Assembly: GCA_031556405.1 (NCBI GenBank)
Contig: JAVBTC010000093.1
Coordinates: 1-37,239 of the forward strand
Source: WQZF01 sp031556405
Lineage (GTDB): Bacteria; Pseudomonadota; Gammaproteobacteria; Burkholderiales; Rhodocyclaceae
Reading direction: 5' to 3'
DNA length: 37,239 nt
Part shown: one piece after another, positions 24,461 through 34,533 of the stretch
How the letters are laid out: every line of letters starts with the position of its first letter
How positions within the stretch are numbered: position 1 is the first letter of the stretch
Program-made: the position numbers and the translations under genes
The notes under the pieces: model-generated
Database searches by the model: none
Told to the model about the DNA's origin: nothing
Seen by the model: only the letters and a program-made list of their open reading frames with translations

Positions 24461-26908
24461 TCAGCGTTTGAGACGGGCAAACGCAGCGGCCATCGCGTTT
24501 TGCGGTGACATCGAAGCAGAATTTCCGGCGGCGGAATTCTTGCCCGGCCGCCGCGCCGGGGCGCGCTCCGCCGGCGATTTGTCCTTACCGCCGCTTCGCG
24601 CCGGAACTTCGTCGCCAAGCCGCATCGTGAGCGCGATCCGCTTCCGCGCCAGATCGACCTCGAGCACCTTGACGCGGACAATGTCGCCTGCCTTGACGAC
24701 CGCGTGCGGGTCCTTGACGAATTTGTCCGACAGCGCGGAGACATGCACCAGGCCATCCTGATGCACGCCGATATCGACGAAGGCGCCGAACGCGGCGACG
24801 TTGCTCACCACGCCTTCGAGCACCATGCCCAGCTCCAGGTCGGCAATGGTTTCGACGCCGTCCCTGAACGCCGCCGTCTTGAATTCCGGACGCGGGTCGC
24901 GGCCCGGTTTCTCCAGTTCCTTGAGGATGTCCTCGACAGTGGGCAGGCCGAAGGTTTCGTCCGTGTATTTCCGGGCGTCGAGATGCTTCAGCGCGCGCGC
25001 ATCGCCAATCAACGCCTTGATATCGCGCTGCAGGTCTTCGAGGATGCGCGCAACCACCGGATAGGCCTCCGGGTGCACCGCCGAAGCGTCCAGCGGGTTG
25101 TCACCGTTGACGATGCGCAGGAAGCCCGCCGCCTGTTCGAAGGTTTTCGCGCCCAGGCGCGACACATCGAGCAACGCGCGACGCTCGCGGAAAGCCCCGT
25201 GCGCGTCGCGGTGCGTGACGATATTGCCGGCGAGTGTCGCGTTCAGCCCGGAAATGCGCGCCAGAAGCGGCTGCGAGGCGGTATTCAGATCGACGCCGAC
25301 GGCGTTGACGCAGTCTTCGACGACGGCATCCAGCGCCCGCGCCAGCCGCGTCTGCGCGACATCGTGCTGATACTGGCCGACGCCGATCGCCTTCGGCTCG
25401 ATCTTCACCAGTTCGGCAAGCGGGTCCTGCAGGCGCCGCGCGATCGATACAGCGCCGCGCAGCGACACGTCAAGCTGTGGAAATTCCTTCGCGGCGTATT
25501 CGGAGGCCGAATACACCGAGGCACCGGCCTCGGAAACGACGATCTTGGCCAGCCTGGCGCCGCTGCCCGCGGCCTTGATCAGGTCCCCGGCCAGCCGGTC
25601 GGTCTCGCGCGACGCGGTACCGTTGCCAATGGCGATCAATTCCACTTTATGCTTTTCCACCAGCGCCGCCAGTGTCGCCAGCGCGCCCCGCCAGTCATTG
25701 CGCGGCTCGTGCGGGTAGACCGTCGCGGTATCGAGCAACTTGCCGGTGGCATCGACGACGGCAACCTTGACCCCGGTGCGGATGCCGGGGTCCAGCCCCA
25801 TCGTCACCCTGGCGCCCGCCGGCGCGGCAAGCAGCAGCGCCTTCAGATTGCGCCCGAAGATGCGGATCGCCTCTTCCTCGGCACGCTCGCGCAAGGCGCC
25901 CATCAATTCGAGTTCGAGCGACAGCGACATCTTCACCTTCCAGCTCCAGCGCGCCGTTTCCTGCAACCAGGCATCCGCCGGACGGCCCGCGTCGCGGATG
26001 CCGAAATGCGCGGCGATCCGCGCCTCGCAGGGATTCGGAACTTTCGCCGCCACCGGTTTCATTCCCGATTTCGCTTTACTCCCGGCTTCTTCCGCTTTTT
26101 CCGCTTCTTCCGCTTTTTCCTCTTTTTCCAATTCCGAATCGAGGGCAAGCGTCACTTGCAGCATTCCTTCGTTGCGTCCGCGGAACAGGGCCAGCGCGCG
26201 GTGCGAAGGCACCGCGAGCAGCGGTTCGCGGTAATCGAAGTAGTCGCGGAATTTCGCGCCTTCCGTTTCTTTCCCGGCGGCGACCCTGGAGACGACGACG
26301 CCGTGTTCCTCGACATGGGCGCGCAGTTCGCCGATCAACTGGGCATCTTCGGCGAATCGTTCCATCAGTATCTGGCGGGCGCCGTCGAGCACCGCCTTGG
26401 CGTCGGCAAATCCCGCATCGGCGTTGAGATAGCGTTCCGCCTCCACCTGCGGATTCAGCGCCGGGTCGGCCAGCAGCGCTTCGGCCAGAGGCGCGATACC
26501 CGCCTCGCGCGCAATCTGCGCCTTGGTGCGCCGCTTCGGCTTATAGGGCAGGTACAAATCTTCCAGACGCTGCTTGGTTTCGGCGCCTTCGATCTCCCGT
26601 TGCAATTCGGGCGTAAGCTTTCCCTGTTCCAGGACCGAGGCCAGGATCGCGCCGCGCCGCTCTTCCAGTTCGCGCAGATATACAAGGCGCTCCGCCAGCG
26701 TGCGCAATTCCGTGTCGTCGAGCCCCTGCGTGGCCTCCTTGCGGTAACGGGCAATGAACGGAACCGTCGCGCCCTCGTCCAACAATGCAACGGCGGCGTC
26801 GACCTGCGCGGGTCCGACGCCGAGTTCGGCGGCAATGCGCGCGGTAATGGACGGAATGGACAGAAGCGGGGAAGAAATGGGAGAGAGGGTTTCGAGTGCT
26901 TCGGACAT
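24461..26908 (-). CDS. tex: Tex family RNA-binding transcription accessory protein
   Basis: An 815-residue Tex protein, a conserved nucleic-acid-binding factor implicated in transcription and RNA processing. The N-terminal helical region (ITARIAAELGVGPAQVDAAV, VPFIARYRKEATQGLDD) is followed by the YqgF-like RNase H-fold domain (TMGLDPGIRTGVKVAVVD). Helix-hairpin-helix motifs come next (VDLNTASQPLLARISGLNAT), then a C-terminal S1 domain (GMVLEGVVSNVAAFGAFVDI, HVSALSDKF). An acidic Glu/Lys/Ala insert (EKEEKAEEAEKAEEAG) interrupts the N-terminal part and is not typical. The C-terminus is a basic Pro/Ser-rich tail. The ATG at 26908 follows GGAAG and gives MSEALETL; an upstream ATG adds 18 unlikely residues. 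Divergent from msrA. Confidence 0.95.
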   Translation of the reverse strand: MSEALETLSPISSPLLSIPSITARIAAELGVGPAQVDAAVALLDEGATVPFIARYRKEATQGLDDTELRTLAERLVYLRELEERRGAILASVLEQGKLTPELQREIEGAETKQRLEDLYLPYKPKRRTKAQIAREAGIAPLAEALLADPALNPQVEAERYLNADAGFADAKAVLDGARQILMERFAEDAQLIGELRAHVEEHGVVVSRVAAGKETEGAKFRDYFDYREPLLAVPSHRALALFRGRNEGMLQVTLALDSELEKEEKAEEAEKAEEAGSKAKSGMKPVAAKVPNPCEARIAAHFGIRDAGRPADAWLQETARWSWKVKMSLSLELELMGALRERAEEEAIRIFGRNLKALLLAAPAGARVTMGLDPGIRTGVKVAVVDATGKLLDTATVYPHEPRNDWRGALATLAALVEKHKVELIAIGNGTASRETDRLAGDLIKAAGSGARLAKIVVSEAGASVYSASEYAAKEFPQLDVSLRGAVSIARRLQDPLAELVKIEPKAIGVGQYQHDVAQTRLARALDAVVEDCVNAVGVDLNTASQPLLARISGLNATLAGNIVTHRDAHGAFRERRALLDVSRLGAKTFEQAAGFLRIVNGDNPLDASAVHPEAYPVVARILEDLQRDIKALIGDARALKHLDARKYTDETFGLPTVEDILKELEKPGRDPRPEFKTAAFRDGVETIADLELGMVLEGVVSNVAAFGAFVDIGVHQDGLVHVSALSDKFVKDPHAVVKAGDIVRVKVLEVDLARKRIALTMRLGDEVPARSGGKDKSPAERAPARRPGKNSAAGNSASMSPQNAMAAAFARLKR

Positions 26909-27001
26909 CTGACTTCCAGGCGAAAAACGTCGGACTATGCAGAATCGCCGATGAAAATTCAACCTTTCGCCTCGCCTGCATCAACCCGATGAGAGGAAAA
27001 A

Positions 27002-27586
27002 ATGAGCCAATCGAATATACACGAGGACGACCCCAAGGATACGCATAGCGAAACCGCGATCCTCGGCGGCGGCTGTTTCTGGTGCCTGGAAGCGGCGTTC
27101 GAACGGGTCGCCGGCGTCACGGCGGTAACGTCGGGGTATTGTGGCGGACATACCGCCGCTCCGACCTACGCCGACGTCTGTACCGGGACGACCGGGCATA
27201 TCGAGGTCGTGCGCCTGGAATGGAACCCGGAAATCGTTTCCTACGAGCGCCTGCTGCGGATTTTCTTCATTCTTCACGACCCCACCTCGCGCGACCGCCA
27301 GGGCGCCGATGTCGGCAGCCAGTACCGCTCGGCCATTTTCTGCTTCGGCGCGGCACAGTTCGAGACGGCAAGGCGGGTGATGGCGGAACTCGACGCGGCG
27401 GAATTGTGGCCTGCACCGCTGGTTACCGAGGTACGCGATGCGGCGGAATTTCCGTTCCATCCCGCCGAATCCGAGCACCACGCCTACTATCGCCGCCATC
27501 CGCAGACGGCGTATTGCGCCGTGGTAATCGGTCCCAAGCTGGCCAAACTGCGGCAGGAATTCGCGGAATTGCTGCGCCCGGCATGA
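27002..27586 (+). CDS. msrA: Peptide-methionine (S)-S-oxide reductase MsrA
   Basis: A 194-residue MsrA, which reduces methionine-S-sulfoxide in proteins and free methionine, using thioredoxin for recycling. The active-site motif GGGCFWCLEAAF places the catalytic cysteine at residue 25 and a second cysteine at 28, where many relatives have Gly. Further signatures are VTSGYCGGHTAAPTYADVC, TGHIEVVRLEWNP, FFILHDPTSRDRQGADVGSQ and YRSAIF. The ATG follows GAGGAAAA. It starts 93 bp from the divergent tex gene and is followed 28 bp later by gpx, suggesting a two-gene oxidative-damage operon. Confidence 0.95.
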   Translation: MSQSNIHEDDPKDTHSETAILGGGCFWCLEAAFERVAGVTAVTSGYCGGHTAAPTYADVCTGTTGHIEVVRLEWNPEIVSYERLLRIFFILHDPTSRDRQGADVGSQYRSAIFCFGAAQFETARRVMAELDAAELWPAPLVTEVRDAAEFPFHPAESEHHAYYRRHPQTAYCAVVIGPKLAKLRQEFAELLRPA

Positions 27587-27614
27587 TGATTTGGCAATAA
27601 AATTTCATATTGCC

Positions 27615-28142
27615 ATGTCGTCCCCGCCTGCTTCCGTTTACGATTTCTCGGTGCCGCTGCCCATGGGTGGCGAAAGGCCGCTCGCGGATTTCTCCGGCCA
27701 GGTGCGGCTGATCGGGACCACCGCCAGCCGCTGCGGCTTCACGCCCCAGTATGCCGGGCTGGAATCGCTGCAACGGCGCTTCCATGCACAAGGGTTTTCG
27801 GTGCTCGCCTTCCCCTGCAACCAGTTTCTGGCGCAGGAACCGGGGGCGGCACAAGAAATCGCCGCCTTCTGCGAAACGAATTACGAAATCAGTTTTCCCG
27901 TTCTGGCCAAGATCGAGGTCAACGGCAAAAACGCACACCCGCTGTTCGTCTACCTGAAGCGCGCCGCCAGAGGCATTTTCGGCAGCGAGGCCATCAAATG
28001 GAATTTCACCAAATTTCTGATCGACCGCCAGGGGCGCGTACTGCACCGCTATGCCCCCGGCACGCCGCCCACCCGTATCGCCGCCGCCATCGCCATGCTG
28101 TGCGATGAAAATACGCTTGAAGACGATATTTATTCTAAATAA
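27615..28142 (+). CDS. Glutathione peroxidase-family protein
   Basis: A 175-residue thiol peroxidase of the Gpx family, reducing hydroperoxides with glutathione or, more often in bacteria, thioredoxin. The catalytic set is visible: C40 in TASRCGFTPQY, Q70 in FPCNQF, and W129-N130 in KWNFTKFLID. This is the Cys version of the enzyme. The ATG at 27615 is preferred to a TTG at 27591, although its Shine-Dalgarno is poor. It lies 28 bp downstream of msrA, so cotranscription is likely. The last two codons and the stop lie inside the left end of AT-rich element D, so the C-terminus (DDIYSK) appears to have been created or altered by that element. Confidence 0.9.
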   Translation: MSSPPASVYDFSVPLPMGGERPLADFSGQVRLIGTTASRCGFTPQYAGLESLQRRFHAQGFSVLAFPCNQFLAQEPGAAQEIAAFCETNYEISFPVLAKIEVNGKNAHPLFVYLKRAARGIFGSEAIKWNFTKFLIDRQGRVLHRYAPGTPPTRIAAAIAMLCDENTLEDDIYSK

Positions 28143-28205
28143 TAGTGGAATTTACTATCATCCATGTAGATAGATTCACATAATAATTAATTTTTAAATT
28201 TAGAA
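28133..28205 (+). repeat. AT-rich dispersed element, copy D
   Basis: A 73-bp element beginning TTCTAAATAA and ending TTTAGAA, with CATCCATGTAG at its centre and ATAATAATTAATT to the right. It aligns with copies A, B, C and E. Its first ten bases contain the stop codon of the gpx gene. It lies between convergent genes (gpx and the PaaI-like gene), as do copies B and E. Confidence 0.65.
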
Positions 28206-28266
28206 TTCAATAGCCCTGTAACCCTGGGAAATCCGTTACACGGATGCCGCTCCGCCCTTTGCCCGG

Positions 28267-28749
28267 TTACATCAGAATCAATTGCGTGCAGCGGAAAATC
28301 GCCAGCTTGCGTCCGCTTTCCTCGTCGCTGACGGTCGCGCTCCAGACCTGCGTGGTGCGTCCGAGATGATCCCCGGCGGCGTCGCAGAGAATCGTCGCCC
28401 CGGCCTTGACGCTGGAAAGGTAATTGGTCTTGATCTCCAGCGTCGTGAAGGAACGTCCGCCGGAAGGAAGATGCGCGACGGTGGCAAAGCCGCAGCAGGT
28501 GTCGGCCAGCGTGACGACACTGGCGGCGTGCAGAAAACCGTTCGGCGCCATGTGCTGGGAAGTGATTTTCATGCGCCCGCGCAATACGCCGGGGCCGACA
28601 TGCAGCACCTCGACGCCGAGCAATCCCGGCAGATAGCCGTCGCCGCGCTGGTTCAATATTTCCAGCGTTACTTCAGGCCGCCACAGGGCGGCGGCCCGAT
28701 CGGCGGAGTGGTTTTCCTTGTCGCTTTCCTTGTTTTTTTCCTTGCTCAT
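28267..28749 (-). CDS. PaaI-like hotdog-fold thioesterase
   Basis: A 160-residue hotdog-fold acyl-CoA thioesterase of the PaaI/YbgC-like group. After a Lys/Glu-rich N-terminus (MSKEKNKESDKE), the fold shows LLGVEVLHVGPGVLRGRMKI, then NGFLHAASVVTLADTCCGFA, the helix that carries the active-site Asp. LEIKTNYLSSVKAG and GRTTQVWSATVSDEESGRKL follow. Family members hydrolyse aryl- or acyl-CoA esters; the substrate here is unknown. The reading frame is open much further upstream, but the ATG at 28749 follows AAAGGAG at good spacing and gives the family length. Divergent from the alcohol dehydrogenase gene. Confidence 0.88.
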   Translation of the reverse strand: MSKEKNKESDKENHSADRAAALWRPEVTLEILNQRGDGYLPGLLGVEVLHVGPGVLRGRMKITSQHMAPNGFLHAASVVTLADTCCGFATVAHLPSGGRSFTTLEIKTNYLSSVKAGATILCDAAGDHLGRTTQVWSATVSDEESGRKLAIFRCTQLILM

Positions 28750-28875
28750 CCGTAACTCCTTTTTATCCTCTGAAAACATATGGCAAAAATGTTGCGTATC
28801 CAGCCGAATCCATCGCCCTGCGCACACCCCGGACTTTCGCATCGCCCCCTCTTTGCTACGATGGTAGAGGGAATG

Positions 28876-28890
28876 CCCGGAATTTCCGGG
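28876..28890. promoter_or_regulatory. Perfect 15-bp palindrome
   Basis: CCCGGAA-T-TTCCGGG, perfectly symmetric, in the divergent gap about 130 bp upstream of the PaaI-like start. The size fits an operator, but no regulator can be assigned. Confidence 0.3.
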
Positions 28891-28938
28891 ATGGGAGTAT
28901 ATCCGCCCTGCCGTTCCTCTCCGCGCTTCCCGCCATTG

Positions 28939-28968
28939 CATACAGTCACATACCGCCGCATACAGCCC
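28939..28968. repeat. Three 10-bp tandem units (CATACAG type)
   Basis: Three consecutive decamers: CATACAGTCA, CATACCGCCG, CATACAGCCC. The period is exactly 10 bp. Confidence 0.55.
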
Positions 28969-28993
28969 TATTCCATTCCGGCCGCGGAAAAAG

Positions 28994-29013
28994 CATTCAC
29001 GTGCATTCACGCA
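28994..29013. repeat. Two 10-bp tandem units (CATTCACG type)
   Basis: Two consecutive decamers, CATTCACGTG and CATTCACGCA, between the other two decamer blocks. Confidence 0.5.
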
Positions 29014-29060
29014 GCGTTCCGGAACGGCGAAGAAATCTCGAAAGAATCTGACCGGCGCGG

Positions 29061-29120
29061 ACATTGCCGGGTTCATTCGGCTTCATCCGGCCCCATCCGG
29101 GTCCGTTCGGGTTCGTTCGG
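29061..29120. repeat. Six 10-bp tandem units ending in CGG
   Basis: Six consecutive decamers, each ending CGG: ACATTGCCGG, GTTCATTCGG, CTTCATCCGG, CCCCATCCGG, GTCCGTTCGG, GTTCGTTCGG. The block ends 63 bp before the alcohol dehydrogenase start codon. Confidence 0.65.
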
Positions 29121-29183
29121 ATTCTCTGTCGATGCAGCAAAACGGCGAACCATTACGTCGCATTACACCAAAGGAGACCGGCA

Positions 29184-30224
29184 ATGAAAGCATTGGTTTA
29201 TGGAGGCCCGGGTAAAAAAAGTTACGAAGAACATCCCAAACCGCAGGTGCAGCACCCCGGCGACGCCATCGTCAAAATCACCCGGACGACGATCTGCGGC
29301 ACCGACTTGCACATTCTCAAGGGCGACGTTCCCGCCTGCACGCCGGGCCGCATTCTCGGCCATGAAGGCGTCGGCATCATAGACGAAGTCGGCGGCGGCG
29401 TCTCGGCCTTCAAGCCCGGCGACCGCGTATTGATCTCGTGCATCACTTCCTGCGGCACCTGCGACTACTGCAAGAAACAGCTTTACGCGCATTGCAGCAA
29501 CGGCGGCGGCTGGATTCTCGGCCACCTGATCGACGGCACCCAGGCCGAATACGTGCGCATTCCGCACGCCGACAACAGCCTGCACCACATCCCGGAAGGC
29601 AGCGACGAAGAAGCGCTGGTGATGTTGAGCGACATTCTCCCCACCGGCTATGAAATCGGCGTCCTGTACGGCAAGGTCAAGCCGGGCGATACCGTGGCCA
29701 TCGTCGGCGGCGGCCCGGTCGGACTGGCGGCGCTCCTGACGGCGCAATTTTTCACGCCTGCCCGGCTGATCATGGTCGACATCGACGACAACCGGCTCGA
29801 AGTGGCGCGCAGATTCGGCGCCACCGACACGATCAACAGCGGCGACGGCAAGGCCGCCGAACGGATCATGGAACTGACCGGCGGACTCGGCGTCGATGTC
29901 GCGATCGAAGCGGTCGGCATTCCGGCGACCTTCATCCTCTGCCAGGACATCGTCACCGCCGGCGGCGTCATCGCCAATGTCGGAGTTCACGGCGTCAAGG
30001 CCGATCTGCACCTGGAGCGCCTGTGGATCAGGACCGTCACGATCACCACCGGACTCGTCAATACCGCGACGACACCGATGCTCCTGAAAACCGTGCAGGC
30101 GAAAAAACTCGATCCGTCATGCCTGATCACGCATCGCTGCAAACTCGACGACATTCTCGAAGCCTATGAAATTTTCGGCAAAGCCGCCGACCACAAGGCG
30201 CTGAAAGTGATTCTCGAAGCCTGA
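29184..30224 (+). CDS. Zinc-dependent medium-chain alcohol dehydrogenase
   Basis: A 346-residue MDR-family alcohol dehydrogenase. The N-terminal domain has the catalytic zinc cysteine in TTICGTDLH and the ligand histidine in LGHEGVGIIDEVG, with the structural-zinc cysteine cluster in SCGTCDYCKKQLYAHC. The Rossmann domain shows VAIVGGGPVGLAALL, then VDIDDNRLEVARRFGA, whose Asp suggests NAD(H) preference. Sequence style (GDGTQ-like IDGTQAEYVRIPHAD) resembles secondary-alcohol or isopropanol-type dehydrogenases; the substrate is not determined. The start at 29184 follows AAAGGAGACC; an in-frame ATG at 29064 would read through the decamer repeats and is rejected. A strong terminator lies downstream, so this is probably a single-gene transcript. 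Confidence 0.92.
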   Translation: MKALVYGGPGKKSYEEHPKPQVQHPGDAIVKITRTTICGTDLHILKGDVPACTPGRILGHEGVGIIDEVGGGVSAFKPGDRVLISCITSCGTCDYCKKQLYAHCSNGGGWILGHLIDGTQAEYVRIPHADNSLHHIPEGSDEEALVMLSDILPTGYEIGVLYGKVKPGDTVAIVGGGPVGLAALLTAQFFTPARLIMVDIDDNRLEVARRFGATDTINSGDGKAAERIMELTGGLGVDVAIEAVGIPATFILCQDIVTAGGVIANVGVHGVKADLHLERLWIRTVTITTGLVNTATTPMLLKTVQAKKLDPSCLITHRCKLDDILEAYEIFGKAADHKALKVILEA

Positions 30225-30255
30225 CCATCCCATCCCCGAAATACGGCGAAATACG

Positions 30256-30290
30256 CGGTGAAATGCCTTTCCGGGCATTTCGCCGTTTTT
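30256..30290 (+). terminator. Rho-independent terminator after alcohol dehydrogenase
   Basis: The stem CGGTGAAATGCC / GGCATTTCGCCG (12 bp with one G-T) has a 6-base loop and is followed by TTTTT. It lies about 30 bp past the stop codon. Confidence 0.85.
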
Positions 30291-30437
30291 GTTTCGGCCA
30301 CGGCGTCGCCGGACGTGAAGATTCATTTCTTTATCATCAACAGGGAATGCCAGGCACAGAAATTCCGGAAATTTTCCCGAACCGTGCAATTCGGTTAAGC
30401 TTCGCCCTTTCCTTTCTCCCGGTTGATTTCAATTGTC

Positions 30438-32102
<1,665 letters not shown>

Positions 32103-32152
32103 TCGTCCCCGCCACCCCCGGAAAGACCACGGAAAACCCGAAAAGCGCCGCA

Positions 32153-32605
32153 ATGCCCGCGAACGATCCCGCCGACCCTGCCGACCCCACTCTCTCCCGG
32201 CAACAGACGGACGACGACCTGTTCGTCGTCTGCCTGTGCGCGCTGTGGTGCGACACCTGCCGCGACTATCGCGCCGGTTTCGAAGCGCTGGCGGAAGAAT
32301 TTCCGCAGGCCGCATTCCACTGGCTCGACACCGAGGACGACGCGGCGCTGATCGGCGACGAACTGGACATCGAAAACTTCCCCACCCTCTTCATCCAGCG
32401 CGGCTCCCAGGTGCTCTTCTACGGCCCGATGCCGCCGCAGCACAGCCATCTGCGCCGTACGCTGACCGCACTTGCCGCGTTATCGCCCGAAGAAGCGCAG
32501 GCCATGATCCAAACCGACGAAGAGCGCCGTTCCTGGCAAAAAAGCGCGGACCTGCGTCTGCGGCTGACCGCGGAAACACGAATCCGAACGAACCTGAATA
32601 CCTGA
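32153..32605 (+). CDS. Thioredoxin-fold protein
   Basis: A 150-residue thioredoxin-like protein. The active-site motif is LCALWCDTCRDY (WCDTC, a CxxC), followed by the fold elements AAFHWLDTEDDAAL and the cis-proline region DIENFPTLFIQRGSQVLFYG. It has a disordered Asp/Ala/Pro-rich N-terminus and a charged C-terminal extension (EERRSWQKSADLRLRL). No signal peptide is seen, so it probably acts in the cytoplasm. A longer upstream start would overlap ettA and is not family-like. Likely cotranscribed with ettA; the reductase partner and substrate are unknown. Confidence 0.85.
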   Translation: MPANDPADPADPTLSRQQTDDDLFVVCLCALWCDTCRDYRAGFEALAEEFPQAAFHWLDTEDDAALIGDELDIENFPTLFIQRGSQVLFYGPMPPQHSHLRRTLTALAALSPEEAQAMIQTDEERRSWQKSADLRLRLTAETRIRTNLNT

Positions 32606-32671
32606 ACAGGTAGCGGTTCCCGGAAATACCCGGACGCGAAGACGAGCCACAATTTCCGGGAATCGCTATTT

Positions 32672-32742
32672 TTCCAAATAGCAATTAAATATGACTACAT
32701 AACTGTAGCCATATCCAAACGATAATTATTATTTAATTGGAA
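32672..32742 (+). repeat. AT-rich dispersed element, copy E
   Basis: A 71-bp element beginning TTCCAAATAGCAATTAAAT, with ACATAACTGTAGCC at its centre and ending GATAATTATTATTTAATTGG plus AA. It is the best match to copy A and keeps complementary ends (TTCCAA / TTGGAA). It lies between the convergent thioredoxin-like and glycosyltransferase genes, in the only gap there. Confidence 0.7.
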
Positions 32743-32788
32743 TTCAAAATTCCGATCAGGGCGGAGGCACGGCCCCCACCCCGAAAAA

Positions 32789-34396
32789 TCACTGCTCGCG
32801 CCGATAAAGGCGAAACCGTTCGGAACGGTCGCTGGGACGATGCGCTTCGCCGATCAAGGTCCAGCCGGTGCCGGGCGCCGCTTCGTCCCGGCTGTCCGAA
32901 CCGAACGTCAGCAGCCAGTCGCAACGCACTCCCGGCGTCGTTACGATACCGTTGAAATAGTCGAAGGACGCCAGATGCGTCGACGTCAGGTTGCGCGCGT
33001 CCAGGCACCCCGCCGAAGCGGGCCACACGGAAGCCAGCAGTGAAGAAACGCCGCGATACGTCTTCTGGTAATCGACCCACGGCAGCCACAACGCCATCAG
33101 CAGCAGCCAGAAGGTCGTCACTCCGGCCAGCCAGTGAATCAGCCCGCGCACCGGGGAAGAGCGGCTGGTCAGAAAAAGAGCGACCCACCCCACCGTCGCC
33201 AGAACCGCGATGAAAAAATCGGGCCAATCGAACGTGGCGGTGAATCCGGGCGCGAGCTTGGCCGACTTCAGCGCCAGGCGTTCGGGAACGCCGAAGACCA
33301 TCGCGCTCCAGCCGATCCAGACGAGGATCGAAAAAAAGGAGAAGGTCATCACCCCGAACCAGTCGAATGCATTCGCCGCACCGCGCCGCAGTACCGCCGC
33401 GGCGGGACCGGCAAGCAGCGCGAGCGGCGGCAGCAGCAGAAGCGCCACGAAAGGACGCGCCTCGTAGGTGTACGACAGACAGAGCCAGACGAGAAAAAAA
33501 GCGCCCAGCGGCAGCGCGTAAACGCGGCTCAGCAAGGTACGGCGGCGTACCCAGAGGACCCAGGCAGCCAACGGCCAGGCCGGCCAGGAAAACCAGGGAA
33601 GCATTCCGAGATAACCGGTGGCGGTGTTGAAAAAACTACGCGTACCGTCGAACTGCGCCGCGCTCGCCGTCCGCCACAGCGCGAAATAAGCCGGATCGGA
33701 ATAAGAGAGCCAGCAGACCCAGGGAAGCACGAGCACCAGGCCCAGAAGCAGCGCGGCGGCCAGCGCCAGCAGCGCGCGCCGCTTCTCTTTTTCGAAAGCG
33801 ACCGCAAGCAATGCCAGGGGCAACAGCATCAGCGCAACGGCAAGTCCCGAACCGAGAAACGCGGTCGCCAGCGCGACGCCAAACAAAAGCGCGCTCTCCC
33901 AGGGGCGGCGCGGCAACAGGGCCAGCGCCCAATAAGCGGCGGCATGCGCGGCCAGCCCAACCAGCATCGGCTGCGCCTCGTGCGCGTGCAGCAACAGCCC
34001 GAGGCTGCCGGCAAACGCCAGCGTGGCGCAGATGCCGGCTTCCGGTCCGACCAGCTCGCGGCTGGCGCGCCAGAGACAGAACAATGCCAGCCCCGTCCAT
34101 AACGCGCTCGCCAGACGCATCGCGTCATGCATCGGAAGCAATGTGGAAAAGAGGCTCCCGAATCCGGCAGCACTCCAGTAATACAGCGGCACGTCCGGGT
34201 GCGGCTGGTTGCCCACGTGCGGCGCCAGCCAGTGGCCGCGCGCCAGCATATCCCAGGCAACGCCGATCGCCGTCGCATCGTCGGCTTTCCAGGGGTCGTG
34301 GCCGAACAGACCGATGCCCAGATACAGCGCAATCAGCGCCAGCAGGGGCCAGCCTTGGGAAGGAAAGGAGAATCGGGAAGCGCGGCGATCGAACAT
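32789..34396 (-). CDS. ArnT/PMT-like membrane glycosyltransferase
   Basis: A 535-residue polytopic membrane protein with about twelve hydrophobic segments. Its N-terminal loop HDPWKADDATAIGVAWDML and QPHPDVPLYYW match the GT-C fold of ArnT and dolichyl-phosphate-mannose mannosyltransferases, in which the early Asp is catalytic. Such enzymes use polyprenyl-phosphate sugars to modify lipid A or proteins at the periplasmic face. The C-terminal soluble part has two cysteines (AGCLDARN, GVRCDWLL). Neighbours do not show the substrate. Start and length are consistent with the family. Confidence 0.82.
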   Translation of the reverse strand: MFDRRASRFSFPSQGWPLLALIALYLGIGLFGHDPWKADDATAIGVAWDMLARGHWLAPHVGNQPHPDVPLYYWSAAGFGSLFSTLLPMHDAMRLASALWTGLALFCLWRASRELVGPEAGICATLAFAGSLGLLLHAHEAQPMLVGLAAHAAAYWALALLPRRPWESALLFGVALATAFLGSGLAVALMLLPLALLAVAFEKEKRRALLALAAALLLGLVLVLPWVCWLSYSDPAYFALWRTASAAQFDGTRSFFNTATGYLGMLPWFSWPAWPLAAWVLWVRRRTLLSRVYALPLGAFFLVWLCLSYTYEARPFVALLLLPPLALLAGPAAAVLRRGAANAFDWFGVMTFSFFSILVWIGWSAMVFGVPERLALKSAKLAPGFTATFDWPDFFIAVLATVGWVALFLTSRSSPVRGLIHWLAGVTTFWLLLMALWLPWVDYQKTYRGVSSLLASVWPASAGCLDARNLTSTHLASFDYFNGIVTTPGVRCDWLLTFGSDSRDEAAPGTGWTLIGEAHRPSDRSERFRLYRREQ

Positions 34397-34483
34397 CGCA
34401 GCAGTTTACCGGAAAGGCGGAAGCAGGCAGTACGTTTTTATCGGCAAAAAAAGTATGCTTACATATTCCGAAAAATTCCGCCC

Positions 34484-34516
34484 GAAAAAAAGCCCAGCTT
34501 GACGCTGGGCTTTTTC
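34484..34516 (-). terminator. Strong intrinsic terminator of the OmpA-domain gene
   Basis: The stem AAAGCCCAGC / GCTGGGCTTT has a TTGA-like loop, with A-runs and T-runs on both sides, so it can work in both directions. It ends 18 bp past the stop codon of the minus-strand OmpA-domain gene. Confidence 0.92.
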
Positions 34517-34533
34517 GTCCGGCTCGACCAGTC

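Larger units (their letters stand above)
28750..29183. other. 434-bp divergent regulatory gap with decamer repeats
   Basis: This gap separates the PaaI-like gene (minus) from the alcohol dehydrogenase (plus). It contains a 15-bp palindrome and three blocks of 10-bp tandem repeats, listed separately. An open frame crosses it on the plus strand, but it is Pro/Arg/Ser-rich with no recognisable product. Confidence 0.5.

Noticed and set aside
29064..29183. N-terminal extension of the alcohol dehydrogenase by 40 residues
   Set aside because: The extension is encoded by the decamer repeats, while the ATG at 29184 has a strong Shine-Dalgarno and the standard family N-terminus.
28780..29187. Open frame of 135 codons on the plus strand in the PaaI/alcohol dehydrogenase gap
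   Set aside because: It reads through the decamer repeats, has a Pro/Ser/Arg-rich composition with no recognisable domain, and overlaps the start of the real dehydrogenase gene.
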